Assembly (NCBI GenBank): GCA_028386065.3
Contig: JAKUCV010001934.1
Span: forward strand, 227,580-291,579
Direction: 5' to 3'
DNA: 64,000 nucleotides
DNA from: Turnera subulata
Lineage: Eukaryota > Streptophyta > Magnoliopsida > Malpighiales > Passifloraceae
The notes under the pieces are model-generated. The model ran no database searches, was not told the DNA's origin, and saw only the letters and a list, made by a program, of their open reading frames with translations. The translations under genes and the position numbers were made by a program. Positions within the stretch are counted from its first letter, which is position 1, and every line of letters starts with the position of its first letter. Below, one piece after another: positions 22,970 to 34,849 of the stretch.

Positions 22970-25900
22970 ATTTTAAAAATAAAATTTTATTAAAGAAAAA
23001 AATAATTAAATAAATAAGTTGTGTGAGGGCCTCACTGCCACTTGTCAGCTCCATAGCTATCAACCTGCTGCAGCAGGTAAAAAGGACCACGTGACCCGGT
23101 AAATCAAGAGTTGAGGGACGACGTGAGTGAAAAAAAACGAAGAGGGACAATAAATGGGAAATCGATAAAGTGGAGGGACATAAAAAGCTATTTACTCGTA
23201 TATCCTATAATAACTCATTTAATGGAAATTATCTCCAACGGTATGAAATTAACCTAGCCGATGTATGGTATAAAATAATTATAACGTAACATTGTAAATT
23301 TATAAATATGTGTACGTATATATTCGATAGAGTAAAGATAATACTAATAATACCATTATTACGTTAGCAAAATACCCCGATAAGTTAATAAACATAGCAT
23401 AGTCATAAAATAGATTTTGTACGGTTATATATATATATATTAGTCTTATAAATACATAGTTAAATCCAAATAAGATAATATCATACTTAAACCTTAATTA
23501 AATCATTGATTACTTAATTATATATATATATATATATATATGACAAAATACATAGTTATATCCCATAGTTACATTATGGCCTTGTTTTATTCAGCCAACG
23601 GAAATATCTATATAAGAATTAATTTGGTAAATACAATAAGGTATGGGCCTATTTTTATTTAGCCCAGAAGAACGGAAATTAAATGTATTAGAAACGTAAT
23701 AATAATATTAACTCAATTAAAACAACTTTAGAAATTATGCCCGGTAGACCTTCACGTGCGTTTAGCCCATCGGAAAATATAAAACAGCTCGGATTAATTT
23801 ATTAAAAGATTTAATTAAAATTTAAATATTATGGGCCTTCTATTATAATTAGCCCAATTAATTAAACCGAAGGGTAAATATAATGGGCCTTTTACGAGCC
23901 CAAGCAAAACATAAATTAAATAGGACCGGAAAATTAGATACGATGGGCCTTTTTAATAGCCCAATTGGAAATTAAATAAGAGCAGAAAATAAATAAATAG
24001 AAGCATAAATTAAATAACAAAAGCATCAATTAAATAAAAGCATAATAAAATATGTAAGGCATAAAATAAAAATCATAAGTTAGTTAAGTTAGGTTAACCA
24101 ATTTTAATTAACTTCGTTTTAATGTCCGACTCCGTTATTATAGTTCAAGGTCTGATTTATGATGCATATGAATGGTCCAAGGCTCGGGTTTTACCAAATG
24201 GTCCGTTTCCGGGCTCGCCGGAAAATTCCCGAGAAACCGGAACTTCGCCGGATCCCAGCCGGAATACTGTTCATGGCCACCGTCCGAGTTTCTGCTCGTC
24301 ACCCATCAGAACATCCATTCCACCACATAGAACAACACAGAACCACCACCATACCCACTGCCACGCTCCGGTGACCGATGTTCCACCACACAGCCACATC
24401 CACCAACCTAAACACCCACACCCACACCCACAGCAACCCCACAATCGACATCTCAGCCGGTTCACACACAAACACAACAACCCAACAGAACAGAATCGAT
24501 CAGCCCATCCTAACAAATATCGGATTAAAGAAAAGAAATAAAAAGAAACGAAGAAGAGAAGGGCAAGGATCGTCGTCAGATCTTACCCACGCGACGACGA
24601 CGACGATGGCAAGCGGTAGATCGGAGATGACAAGGGCGACAATCGCGGTGATGACGCATTGCAGAGGAGGAAGAATAGGTCGGACCTCCTGTACACAGTG
24701 GCGGCTAGGGCTCAGTCCTCTGGTGGTGTCAAGCTCATCTCCAATGGCGGTGGCGACGGTCGTGAAGGAGGTGAAGGAGAAGAGAAATGGCGGCGATAGG
24801 CGGCTTCGACGAGGAGGAGATCGATGTGAGGCAGCGGCTAAGTCCGGTGGTCAGCGACTGGCAGAGACAGAGGAAGGGAGGGAGCGAGGAGATGTGAGTC
24901 GCGTCGCGACTCGGTGTGGTGGTGGCGACAATCCAAGACGGCGGCGATGGTGACTTGCAGCGATGACAAAGGGGTCACGACAGAGGAAGGAAGGGCTTAG
25001 GAGAAGTGGAGGAAGAGGAGAAGGGAGGAGGTGGCTCAGGTTGCTGATGGCAGGTGATGGTGGTTGTCTTGGTGGTGGTGTTGGGTTGAAGGTGAAACGA
25101 GAGAGATGATGGTGATGATGAGGGCAGGGAGAAAGAAAATGAAAAGGGAGAGATAGGTGTAGAGGAATTGGGGAAGGGAAGGAGAAAATAAAAAAAAAAA
25201 GTAAAGGGGAAGAAAACAAAGAAGAATCAGGGATGAGGGGTCACATGAAAGAGAAGCAAGAAGTGACAAGAAAAGGAAAGGGGAAGGGGGTCGGCGGCTG
25301 AAGGTAAAGGAGAAGGAGAAAAGAAAGAAAAGAAAGGGAAAGGGAGAGAAAAGAAAGGAAGAATGGCCACGTGGTAAGCCACGATTGGCCGAACCAGATT
25401 TCCGTCCCGAGTCCGAAAATACAACTTGGGCTCGGAAAATCCGATAAATACCTCTGAGCATCGTCCAAGTCTCGGAATTGAAAACCGAGGCCCGGTTAGT
25501 AAAAAGATACTCCCGAGCGTCACGTATCCTCGGTGATCGAAACGAGGCTCGGTTATTCCCGGAAAAACCCTCGGTAAAACTCGGTCCGATTGAATTCATA
25601 GAATTACGACATTTAAATTTCTTTTTAAATTATAATTAGAAATATATGTGTAACTTACATATCCGGCCAAAATATTTGTAAGTGTTTTATTATTTTTGTT
25701 GATTAGGAAAATAATATTAACAACGGTAATAATAACAATAATACTATTAATGTTGATTAGAAAATAATAAGAATAATGGTAACAACAATAATTAAAAATT
25801 TTGAGAGCAACAAGGATAATAGTAAAAATAATGAAAATTGACTCGATTGATAGAATTCTTGTTTGACCGCGATAAAAAATTTATTAACAACCGTAAAAGT

Positions 25901-27184
25901 CAAAACAGCTTGTGAAAATTTTACCCGGGTCGTTACACCTGCTCAGCTGCCGCAACGTCGCGCCCAGCTTCCGGCCTACTTCGCGTCGCCTTCATCCGCC
26001 GCACGCCCTGCCTTGCTCGCTTTCCTTCCTCGCGTTTGTCACGCCGCCCGCTGCAACCCAAAGGTGAGCACGGGTTTGGTCGACCCGTTTTCTTCTTACG
26101 GGTCGCGAACCTGGGTTTCTTTTAGTGGGCTGCTGTTTGGGTTGACGAGTTAGACCTGTGCTGGGCATGGGCTCACTATTCATGGCCCGGTCCGGTTTTA
26201 TTTTCTAAAAAAAACATATATATATACGTTTACTTATTTGTTGGTATTTAATTCTGGAAAAAAAAAATATATATTCACTTTGAGAAAATTATGGTCAGTT
26301 TAATTCTGGTATTTTGAGAAAAATATAAATATATATATACTTTGATAAATAATTAAGTTATGTTTTGGAAAAACTATTATTATTTGGAAAAAATATATAT
26401 ATACCATGGAAATATTTTCTGGAAAATTTGTATATGTTATTCTCCTTGGGAAATAATGATAACTGATTACCTTTTGGAAAATATGTATTTATGGTATACA
26501 AAAGTAATAGTTTTGAAAATATATAATTACTTTGATATATAATTGTTTGGAAAAGTATTTTACCTTTGGAATATATATATATATATATATGTATATTTAT
26601 AAATTCGTATTTATTTTCAGAAAATAAGCTTGTATGACTAATTTTTCTGGAAATATGGTTTTCTAAAGATAATAATATTTGGTATTTATATTTTGGCAAG
26701 TAATATATTTTATGGAAATAATTTAGGGAAAAATACATATATAAGATATAATTTCCAAGAAAATTATGTTGTTTATTATTTTGGAAAAAGTATATTATTT
26801 TATGAAATATTTTGATTTAATAGCTTTGGAAATATATTTTTGTAACCTTATATACATACGTAATATTTTCGGAAAAAGGTTTAATTATGATAAAAGGATA
26901 ATTTCGTGATAATATATATATAAAATCGAGATGTTTTACTGATGGGTTTAATTTACAATTTATGGCATCATAACATACCAATTATGTGCATTTTTGTGAG
27001 CATGTTATTTTGTTGTATAGGTTTTGATATCGGGCAGTTCCCCGAGGAGCCGGCTTTGGACCGGTTATTGTCTTCAGAGATGAGTAATTGGCTAAGGTGA
27101 GGATGGATTTCCTTCGATATGTGCCTATATTACTCGGTTGTTATGTTTGATGATTGTTGCACTGTTGAGTGTTGCATTTGCTGT

Positions 27185-28760
27185 GGTTTGTTTCGGGATG
27201 TTTATCCCCGTGCATTGAGTTTTGGGATGTTTATCCCTGTGTCTTTTTGGTATAAAGTATAATGGATTAAATAATAAAATGTGATAAAGGATGTCGATCC
27301 TTGGTTTTAGATTGGGATGTCAATCCCGGTGTTTTGGTTAGGGATGTTGATCCCTGAGATTTGGTCTTGGATGATGATGATATAATTGTCATGTGGTAAG
27401 TAGAGGTTACGACCGGATGGTTAGAGACTGTTTTGTGGTGGCCATGATCTGGGTTACTTGTGATGGTATGTTGATGCCGGTTTAATTGGGATGTTGATCC
27501 CTGAGTTTGTTATTGGGATGTTGATCCCGGGTTCTTTTTGATCTGGCACTAGGAACAGGTTGATAACCTGGTACGACCCTAGCTTATCCGTGACGGGGCC
27601 CGGAAAGATAAAATTAAAAATTGGATTTTGTTTAAGTCTTTTTGGTCTTGGACCAGTTTTAAGTCGAGTCTTTTGGATTGGTATATTTTGGTTGTTGTGC
27701 TTGTTTTCGAACTTGAGTAATTTATAGTGTTGCATATTGATTGTCTATCCATGGTTGGTGGGCACTTCGGACTCACCCCTCACCTGTGGGCCTTCATCCC
27801 GTAGGTTGAGTGATTTGTGGTTCAGGTATGATGCATTCCAGACAGGCTGCAGCGTTATCCCTCGGACAGGACTCGGATCCATTAGTTTGCATCAGTGTCG
27901 CATACAGTGTCTTTGTGAGTTTTAAAGTCTTCCGTTGTGCTGATTATAGTTATTGTTGGGCCTGGGGCCGGTTTTTGGGATGTTTATCCCCGTGTTGAGT
28001 TTTGGATATTCATCTTGTGTCTTTTGGTATAAGAATAAAATGGAATAAATAATAATTTGTGGTAAGGATGTCGATCCTTGGTTTTGGATAGGGATGTCTA
28101 TCCCGGTATTTTGGTTAGGGATGTTGATCCCTGTGATTTGGTTTTGAACGATGATAATATAATTGTCACGTGGTAAGTAGTGGTACGACTCGATGGTTTA
28201 AGACTATTTTGTGGTGGCCATGACCTGGGTTATTTGTGATAAGCATGTCTATACTTGGGATGTCTATCCCGTGATTATATTTGGGATGTCTATCCCTGTG
28301 TTCTTATTTTTGGGATGTCGATCCCTGGGTTCTCTTGGATTTGGTCTGGTACCCGGAATATGTTGATAACCAGGTCTGACCCCTAGTTTATCCGTGACGG
28401 GGCCCGGAAAGATAAAATTGGAAATTGGAATTTTATTTGAATCTTTTTGGTCTTGGACCAGTTTGGGGTCTTGTCTTTTGGTTTGGCTGCTATGTTTGTT
28501 TTGACCTTGAGTAATTTTAGTGTTGCATATTGATTGTCTTTCCTTCGTCGGTGAGCACTTCGGACTCACCCCTCACCTGCGGGCTTTCATCCCCGTAGGA
28601 TGAGTTATTTGCGGTACAGGTTTGATGCATTCCAGACAGGCTGCGGCGTTATCCCTTGGACAGGGCTCGGATCCATAGTTTGCATCAGTGTCGCATACAG
28701 TGTCTTTGTGAGTTATTAAGTCTTTCGCTGTGCTTCTTATTGTTATTGTTGGGCCATTGG
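27185..28760 (+). repeat. tandem duplication within LTR of element D
   Basis: The LTR portion from the GGGATGTTTATCCC cluster to GGGCC(A)TTGGGCCGG occurs twice (about 27185-27970 and 27971-28760). The first copy resembles element A (GATGTTGATCCC, AGGAACAGGTTGATAACC). The second resembles X2 (GGGATGTCTATCCC, CCCGGAATATGTTGATAACC). This points to recombination between two LTR subtypes, not a simple replication slip. Confidence 0.7.
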
Positions 28761-28909
28761 GCCGGTTATGATGTTATTGATGTTTTTGTTTTGGGCTGTT
28801 GAGCCCGAGTTTTTGTTGTATACACTGTATGCTGGGCTTTGTTTGGTTGGGTCGTTATAGTTCCGGCACGTGTTTACTGTGTATGGTAAATACAGGTCGG
28901 GGCGTTTCA

Positions 28910-31778
28910 CTGCGAGTTTCCAAATGGTTGTCCTAGCATTCCTCACAAATACTATATACTTGTTTCCGTATTATTCCTTTTGTTTCTCAATATAAGATCT
29001 TTAAGGTTTTTGCACAACCCTTAAAAAATTATTAAATAGTTCTAATCTCATTAAATTTTAATATTACAATTACTAATTTATCCTAATTTTTATATATACC
29101 AAAATTGAAATACAACTTGTTTTGGTTAATTAAATAAGGGTAAATATAATAAAAATTAATTAATGCTTCTCAAAACTCTAAAATATTCTTATATTTCTGA
29201 AACAAAATACAAAACCTAAAAATCTTATATTGAGAAACAGAGTATTGTATATTAGTTCGCACGAGGATTAGGAACAAATTATCCCAAACTTTTTCTCGTT
29301 GTTGGGAATTGGGATATGCAGTCACAAGGTAAGCCAACTACTGATTTACTTTGGTATACGAATTCCTAGACTGATCTTTTCTCAATGTACGTGGACAATT
29401 TTTTGGCACAATTTCACAAAGTAAATATATAATTGAATCAAAATGTCCTGGGTGTATTTGTTTTGTTTTTTTTTTTGTTTGGAGGCTTATTAATTTCCCC
29501 AGTTCTACGCAATAGCAACCCACTTTTTCTCATAAAAGTTCTCCTTTTAACGATGTTGTTGAATATATGACCATTGATTTGACCCGCAAAAAAAATCTAA
29601 ATAAAATTTGACAAGTGACCAATATATTTTTTTTTTCCTCATTCCTCACTGTGAAAAGGCGCAGGTTTTACAGTTTTTAGGACATAGTTTTTTTTTTAAT
29701 TTACAACAATATATTCTTTATTTTGTCAATCAAGACTGTCTGAAACAATACTTTTCCTAACATGGAGAGAAGTAGAACCTTCTGAACGTCACATTAATTT
29801 TTGTTTTAATAGGACGAGGGTTTGGCTTCATCTCTCAATTTTGTGTATCAGCTAAGTTTGGAGACTTGAAGTCCACGAAAAGTGGTGGCATGCAGAAGAG
29901 TGGCTTAATTCTAATATTTTATACCTAGTTCTAGTTCATGGCCTTTCCTCATGTATTTACGAAATCAATTAATTAATACTTGCACAGCTGCGCTCGTATA
30001 AGAACATGTGTCGTGTTGGAAGAAGTGTAAATAATAGTAAATCCTTATAATCTCTCAGTAGGGGAAGAAAGCATGATCTTTTCCACTTAATAGCTGACTG
30101 TATAACTACAGTTTACTTTAGCTACAGTTTAAAAATCATACATGAAAGCGAATTAACCAGTGTGATGCCCGCCGTCCATCTTGATTTGAGGATAATCTTC
30201 AAATCTTTACCGAAAGAATGAACGGCAGACAAATTGATTAACCAGACGTTAAACAAATACTAATTGATTAGGATATTGTATCGTAGGAGTAAAAAAGCTA
30301 ATTAGTAGCTGAATATATGTGTCAAGCTAATTGCAGTCTTTTTTTTTTTTACTGAAAAAATACAATAAAATCTGAACTGGGTGGCCCAAAAAGAAGAATG
30401 TTGGATATATAGTAGTAAAATTCTAGGAACAAAACTTCCTGGATACCTAGTAGTAGTATTTTTAACTTTTCCTTTCAAAGAAAGACAAGGTTTATACTTT
30501 TTTTCAAGATCTCAAATAGTGTATCTTGTGATACTAACCCTGACTGGGAGAAACCATCGGGCGCTGCAATGAAGGAATAACATTCTCCTAGGAAGGAGCT
30601 CATTAACCAGTAGTAGTAGCTATGTTGCTTCTTTCAGAGTCATCCACAAAAAAGCCTGTTACACAATGGCCTAGGTAACCAACAGCCAACAGCCAACACA
30701 CTAGTATACTCTTACAAATATCACAAGAAAAGTTCGAAAAGTAATTGGCATTAAAAAAACACTTTTTCTTCCTCGAATTACTCTTCACGGTATGCCCTAG
30801 ATTACTTATATTATTTTTTCGATTTTGAAATTTTGTTTCTACATTTCAAATGCACTATGGTCGATCGCCTGTTTATATATGAGCGAGTAAAGAAGACTAA
30901 TCAGTTAAAATGACGCGCAGAAAGAGAAGTGATATTAACCCATGTAGTCGGCCAAAAAAAAAAAAATTATATTAACCCATGTAGAGGTCTCTTTTCTCGT
31001 TTTATTGTTCAAGAGGGATCTCGTCTTAATCACACACAAAAAAGCAACCACTTTCCCCACCTCATTTACCAAAAAAAAAAAAAAAGCAACCACCTTTACC
31101 CTCCAACGAACTACTTTTAATTAAGTTTTTAATGGTTCACACGAGATGGTCAATTTCCTTTCATTTTTAATAATATTTAACACCTAACATTTGTTAATGA
31201 ACCTAAACATCGTCAAAAAATGCATGTGCCTTTAGGAAGGATGTCGTATGTAACAGAATTATTGATTTGGATTGAGATAATCTGTGATAATTGACCTTTT
31301 CAAAAAATATCTGTCGTTGTTAATAGCAACTGTGTCATTCAATAGGAACCAACCGTTCTTAAAGCGGGACTTGTCTGCAATAAGAAAAAAGTTAAAAATT
31401 TGAGATCATATTTGATGGAATTCCACCAAATGTAAGAACAATATATCTGGTTGGGGAATGGGGAAAATAATTTCCCATTTTTGTAATTGAAGGAAAAATA
31501 CTTTAAACACAAAATAGTAGTATTAATTCCCAATATCCATTTGGTAAAGTTTTTGGAAAAGCTCGAGTATATTCTTCCACAACTAAACAAACTTTATTAT
31601 TCAGCAATTCTATAAACTAATTATCCGGTTGAAACATGAAACTATTCTACTTGGTGACTTGGCGGGATTGGCAGTATACATCGAATCAGGGATAAAACGT
31701 TGTACTCCCTTATTGGATTCTTGGCAGCGGTAATAATCTTTTTCTTTTCGAAAAACAAAACTGGGCTTCAATTATTTT
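28910..31778. other. intergenic, AT-rich, one MITE, no gene recognised
   Basis: Apart from the MITE at 28974-29242, I see no supported gene. Frames of 60-65 codons in this stretch lack domains and codon structure. Homopolymer A and T runs are common. Confidence 0.6.
28974..29242. mobile_element. Stowaway-like MITE, copy 1
   Basis: The ends are inverted around CTCAATATAAGATCTTTAAGG (left) and its near complement AAAATCTTATATTGAGAAAC (right), flanked by TA. It is similar end to end to 36309-36600, including TTTTTGCACAAC after the left terminus. The terminal CTCCCTCCGT consensus is degraded in this copy. Confidence 0.6.
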
Positions 31779-31788
31779 AGAACCGAAA

Positions 31789-33748
31789 GGGTTAATTACA
31801 TTTTGACCCCCTGAATTCACGTTTATTTTTCATGAACCCCCTGAACTTTTTTTTTCATCAAAAGACCACCTGAACTCCCAATTTGATACAATTAGGTGCT
31901 TCCGTCCAATCCCAAAGAGATTCCGTTTGGTGGACTAATGGAGCACACTGGATGCATGCCACCTGGCATCATCTTACCCATCGAAAAATTTTCTTTTTTT
32001 AGAAAAATAGAGAAATAAGTTTCTTGGCCAATTTTTTTAAAATTTCTTTTTTAATTTTTGAGAAATAATGAAAATAAAAATATTTATATAAAACAGAAAA
32101 AAGTTTTTGTGGCCATCTTTTTTTATAAAATTCTTTTTTATTTTTTGAAAAAGAAAATTTTATATAAAAAAATAGTTACCTCTTTTATAAAATTACATTT
32201 TTTATTTTTTTGAGAGAATGAGAAATAAAATCTTTATATAAAAAAATTTATTTGCCACGATTTTTAAAAATTTTTTTTCTAATTTTTGAGAAAGAATGAA
32301 AAATAAATTTTACATAAAAAAATAGAAAAAAATTCCTTTGCCATGTTTTTTAATTCCTTTTTTATCTTTTAAGAAATAATGAAAAATCTTTATATTGACA
32401 AAAGGAAAAAATTTAGATCCAAAAAAGAAAAAAGGGAAAAAAATTTTGGGCCACGGTTTCTCTTCATCTCTCTCGTAGAGAAAAAGAGAAGAAGAAAAAA
32501 AAATCCGCCGCCGCTAGCTCCCACGGCAGCTTTCATCGCCGCCTCGCTAGCTCCATGAACCACCGCGTGAGGGAGATCAGATCGAGAGTAGGAGCAGCGA
32601 GTCATGAAACCCTCCGCCCCAATCGTCGCCGCTGTCTCCTCGCATCGGGAACTGCCGCGACCAAGCGAGACCAGCCACAAAAGTGCCGCTGTCAGCATAG
32701 CTTGTTGCAGCGACGAACGCCGCCTACCTCCCGATTCTCTCACTCTCTTAATCTCTTTGTTTCCTTTTGTTTTCCGTTTCCTCCACTACCCTGAATTGCC
32801 ATCATCTCACTTCTTCTTCTTCTTTCTCTCGCACCGCAGCCCACCATCTTCTTCCTCTTCTCACGCTCGTCACCATTGAAGGACGTCGCCGCCGTGGCTT
32901 TTGATTGCCACGCCAACAGCCGCCTGGATGTTCTCGATGGCGATCTGGAAGCCGTAGAAGGCGCGGGCCTCGGCGACCTGGACCTCCTTCACGAAGCGGC
33001 CGGCGAGGTCCTCGAAGACGATGCCGTCGGAGGCGGCGAAGAAGGAGAGGACGTGGGAGATGAAGTGCTTCTCGTCGGGGGTCAGGGCTTCCCACTGGCG
33101 GGGGTCCACCTCCTCGGTCATCCAGAAGGAGGCCTCGGCTTTCTTGTACATTTCCCAGATCTTCGGGTAGTCGATGGGCAACATGCAGAACCGGTCCAGG
33201 TTGTCGGCCAGCAGCAGCTCGTGCTCATCGTGGATTGAAGGCATCGTTGGTTAGTTGATTGGGTGCTGAATTGAAGGATATTGAGAGGGAATTGGGTTTT
33301 CTTTTTCTTTTGTGATGGTTTGACTGGTTTCTTAAGGGGATAAGGTTGTGTGTGTCTGTGGTTTCTATCATTAGTTAATTCGGATTGCTAATTCGGAGGA
33401 GGAGGGTTTTTGAGGATTTTTTTCCACATAAAGATTTTTTTTATTTTTTAATTCGGTGAGGGAGAAGAGCTAATTGTTTTTTATCTTTTTTTCATTATTT
33501 AATTTTTTTAATTTTATTCTTTTTAAGAAAAAAGAAATAAGGAAAGAAAATCATGAATGGTTAGGATGATGACACGTGTCATCAATCTGTGGCTTCCGTT
33601 AGTATAAATGACGGAATCCATCTGCCCATGGACGGAGGGGGTCAATTGCATGAAATTAGGAGTTCAGGTGGTCATTTGACGGAAAAAAAAGTTCAGGGGG
33701 TTCGTGAAAAATAAACGTGAATTCAGGGTGTCAAAATGTAATTAACCC
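31789..33748. mobile_element. Pack-MULE with ribonucleotide reductase small-subunit fragment
   Basis: The terminal inverted repeats of at least 100 bp begin GGGTTAATTACATTTTGACC and run through a GGGGGTTCATGAAAAATAAACG-type segment to a GTTCAGGTGGTC block. The flanking duplication AGAACCGAAA (10 bp) is at 31779-31788 and 33749-33758. There is no transposase. The interior holds AT-rich filler (31960-32420) and a GC-rich segment (32500-33250) that encodes a partial RNR2 on the minus strand. Confidence 0.85.
32870..33244 (-). pseudogene. captured fragment of ribonucleotide reductase small subunit (R2)
   Basis: 124 codons from the ATG at 33244. Residues about 15-110 resemble the N-terminal part of plant R2: [51 protein letters not shown] and [15 protein letters not shown]. 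The family is usually about 330-340 residues, so only the first third is present. After ENI the sequence leaves the family, so the iron-ligand His and radical Tyr that normally follow ENIH are absent, and enzyme function is not possible. Third codon positions are strongly G/C, unlike the flanking DNA, consistent with capture from a GC-rich gene. The frame ends within the MULE. The plus-strand frame over the same bases is a shadow. Confidence 0.85.
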
Positions 33749-33758
33749 AGAACCGAAA

Positions 33759-34849
33759 GGGAGTAGCGGGGAATCATCCACCTAGCTAGCGCCAGAAACA
33801 AGAGCATATGAATGCACAGTTATTTTACTTGGGAAGGTGAACCTGAGCGTGCATGTGATCAACTGAGAAGAAAATTACTTACGGAGAGCGAAGAAGGCAA
33901 AGTGGGATGGGGAGAGGGAGCAGGCTACCAGAGAAGGAAAGGGAAGGGGTAAAATTAAAAGGGTAGGTATAGTACAGAGACAGAATCAGGGGGAGGGAGA
34001 TCTGAGCTTTTGAGCAATCACGCAAACAAGCATGGGGCCTTGGGACGCACACGTGAGTATATGGAACCTCGTGCATGCAGCTAGCTCCCTGGGAATGCTC
34101 AAATTAACACATCAACTCATTATCAACCCTCTCCTTCCTTACGCGTCAAAACTGGCCCATCTCTCTCCATCTCTCTATCTATCCCTCTTACACTTCTCCA
34201 ACCCAACACGCCACCACCACGTTTCCTGCCCTAGCACACGCTCTGTCCTACCACCATGACGCTTCATAGAATCATATTCCTTCCTTTTTCTAGCATTCCT
34301 TTCTTTTCAGTTTTCAGCTTCAGTACCCCCTCCTTTTTTGGAGTTCAACACTCCTCCACTCCACACACACACATCATCATCATATCCCATCCACTCACTG
34401 CACACAAGTTATTCTTCATCTCTGTACGTACTGCCTCTCCCTTTCTGCGATTCCCGATACGTTTGATGACTGTTTATATACTTTTCTTTCTCTCTCTGCG
34501 TATATAACTCTAGTAGTACTACCTTACTTAAAGTAGTTCCTGTATGGGTGCACATATACCATAGGGGATACTAATTAATTACTACGTAATTGGCTAGGGG
34601 ATAAACTATTTTTATATCTAGCTCTAAAATATCAGTAAAAAGTTAGGTAATTATACTGTTGAAATACAATCTAATTAGATTCAAGCTCTTTGTACCTATG
34701 CTCATTTGCCAACTTAATTAAATATTATCATGCAAACAAGCTATAGTAATGAATCAAGCCGCTGGTTGTTTCCCCCAAATTTTTTAATAATTTTAACTTT
34801 CCCACTTAGGATTATTTACAAAGTTCTCCTAGGCTAGCTATATCACCAA
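33759..34849. other. intergenic, no gene recognised
   Basis: Mixed sequence with pyrimidine-rich tracts (34120-34500). Short frames of 65-83 codons there are low-complexity Ser/Phe/Leu-rich and lack domains. Confidence 0.5.

Larger units (their letters stand above)
14790..23197. mobile_element. MULE-like element C (735 bp without its insertion), nested in LTR of B
   Basis: The terminal inverted repeats are about 185 bp and begin GAGTAAATAG at both ends (14790 onward and the complement of 23197 backward). They continue through GTCCCTCCACTTTATCG and end near a CTGCTGCAGCAG palindrome. The flanking duplication GTATATCCTA occurs at 14780-14789 and 23198-23207, the size expected for Mutator-like elements. 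The uninterrupted target is visible in the other LTR of B at about 9405-9430. There is no transposase. Element A lies inside it, so the element proper is 14790-15301 plus 22975-23197. Confidence 0.85.
7866..25937 (-). mobile_element. LTR retrotransposon B (non-autonomous), minus strand, with nested insertions
   Basis: Plus-strand ends are TGAAACACCCCG (7866) and GGGTCGTTACA (25937), flanked by CCTGC on both sides (7861-7865 and 25938-25942). The 3' LTR is 7866-9648 plus 11244-11991, the internal part 11992-13292 and the 5' LTR 13293-14789 plus 23198-25937. The minus-strand polypurine region GGAGGGTGGAA abuts the 3' LTR, and the primer-binding site lies next to the 5' LTR. There are no gag or pol domains. 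It was itself hit by X2 (9649-11243), which is associated with a deletion relative to the other LTR, and by element C (14790-23197). Confidence 0.85.
13293..25937 (-). repeat. 5' LTR of element B, split by element C
   Basis: Parts 13293-14789 and 23198-25937 join into one LTR of about 4.2 kb when element C and one copy of its 10-bp duplication are removed. It shares its 3' half with the A/D LTR family (GGTGAGTCCGAAGTGC block, GGGATGTnnATCCC motifs, CGTGACGGGGCCCGGAAAG), but its 5' half differs. Plus-strand reading frames inside 24122-24953 are LTR sequence with no recognised domain. Confidence 0.75.
7042..28909 (+). repeat. 3' LTR of element D, split by element B (7042-7865 and 25943-28909)
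   Basis: The LTR starts TGTAACAACCCGGG after a polypurine tract and ends ...GGGGCGTTTCA at 28909. The two parts are joined by removing element B and one copy of the CCTGC duplication. The left part has a TATA box (7372-7378), a purine tract of about 285 bases and GC-rich sequence. The right part continues GC-rich, then has a donor-like AAG/GTGAGCA (26063/26064), an AT-rich block and an acceptor-like TTGTATAG/G (27020). The section after the acceptor is present twice (about 27185-27970 and 27971-28760), so this LTR is longer than that of element A. Its 5' LTR is outside the window. Confidence 0.8.

Noticed and set aside
24122..24953. 139- and 191-codon plus frames
   Set aside because: They lie inside the 5' LTR of element B. 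Composition is low-complexity (His/Thr/Pro and Arg/Gly), and there is no domain or conserved start.
32876..33238. 120-codon plus-strand frame
   Set aside because: It is the complement shadow of the captured RNR2 fragment, open because of G/C third positions.
34032..34507. 75- and 83-codon plus frames in pyrimidine-rich DNA
   Set aside because: Low-complexity Ser/Phe/Pro frames without domain or splice context.
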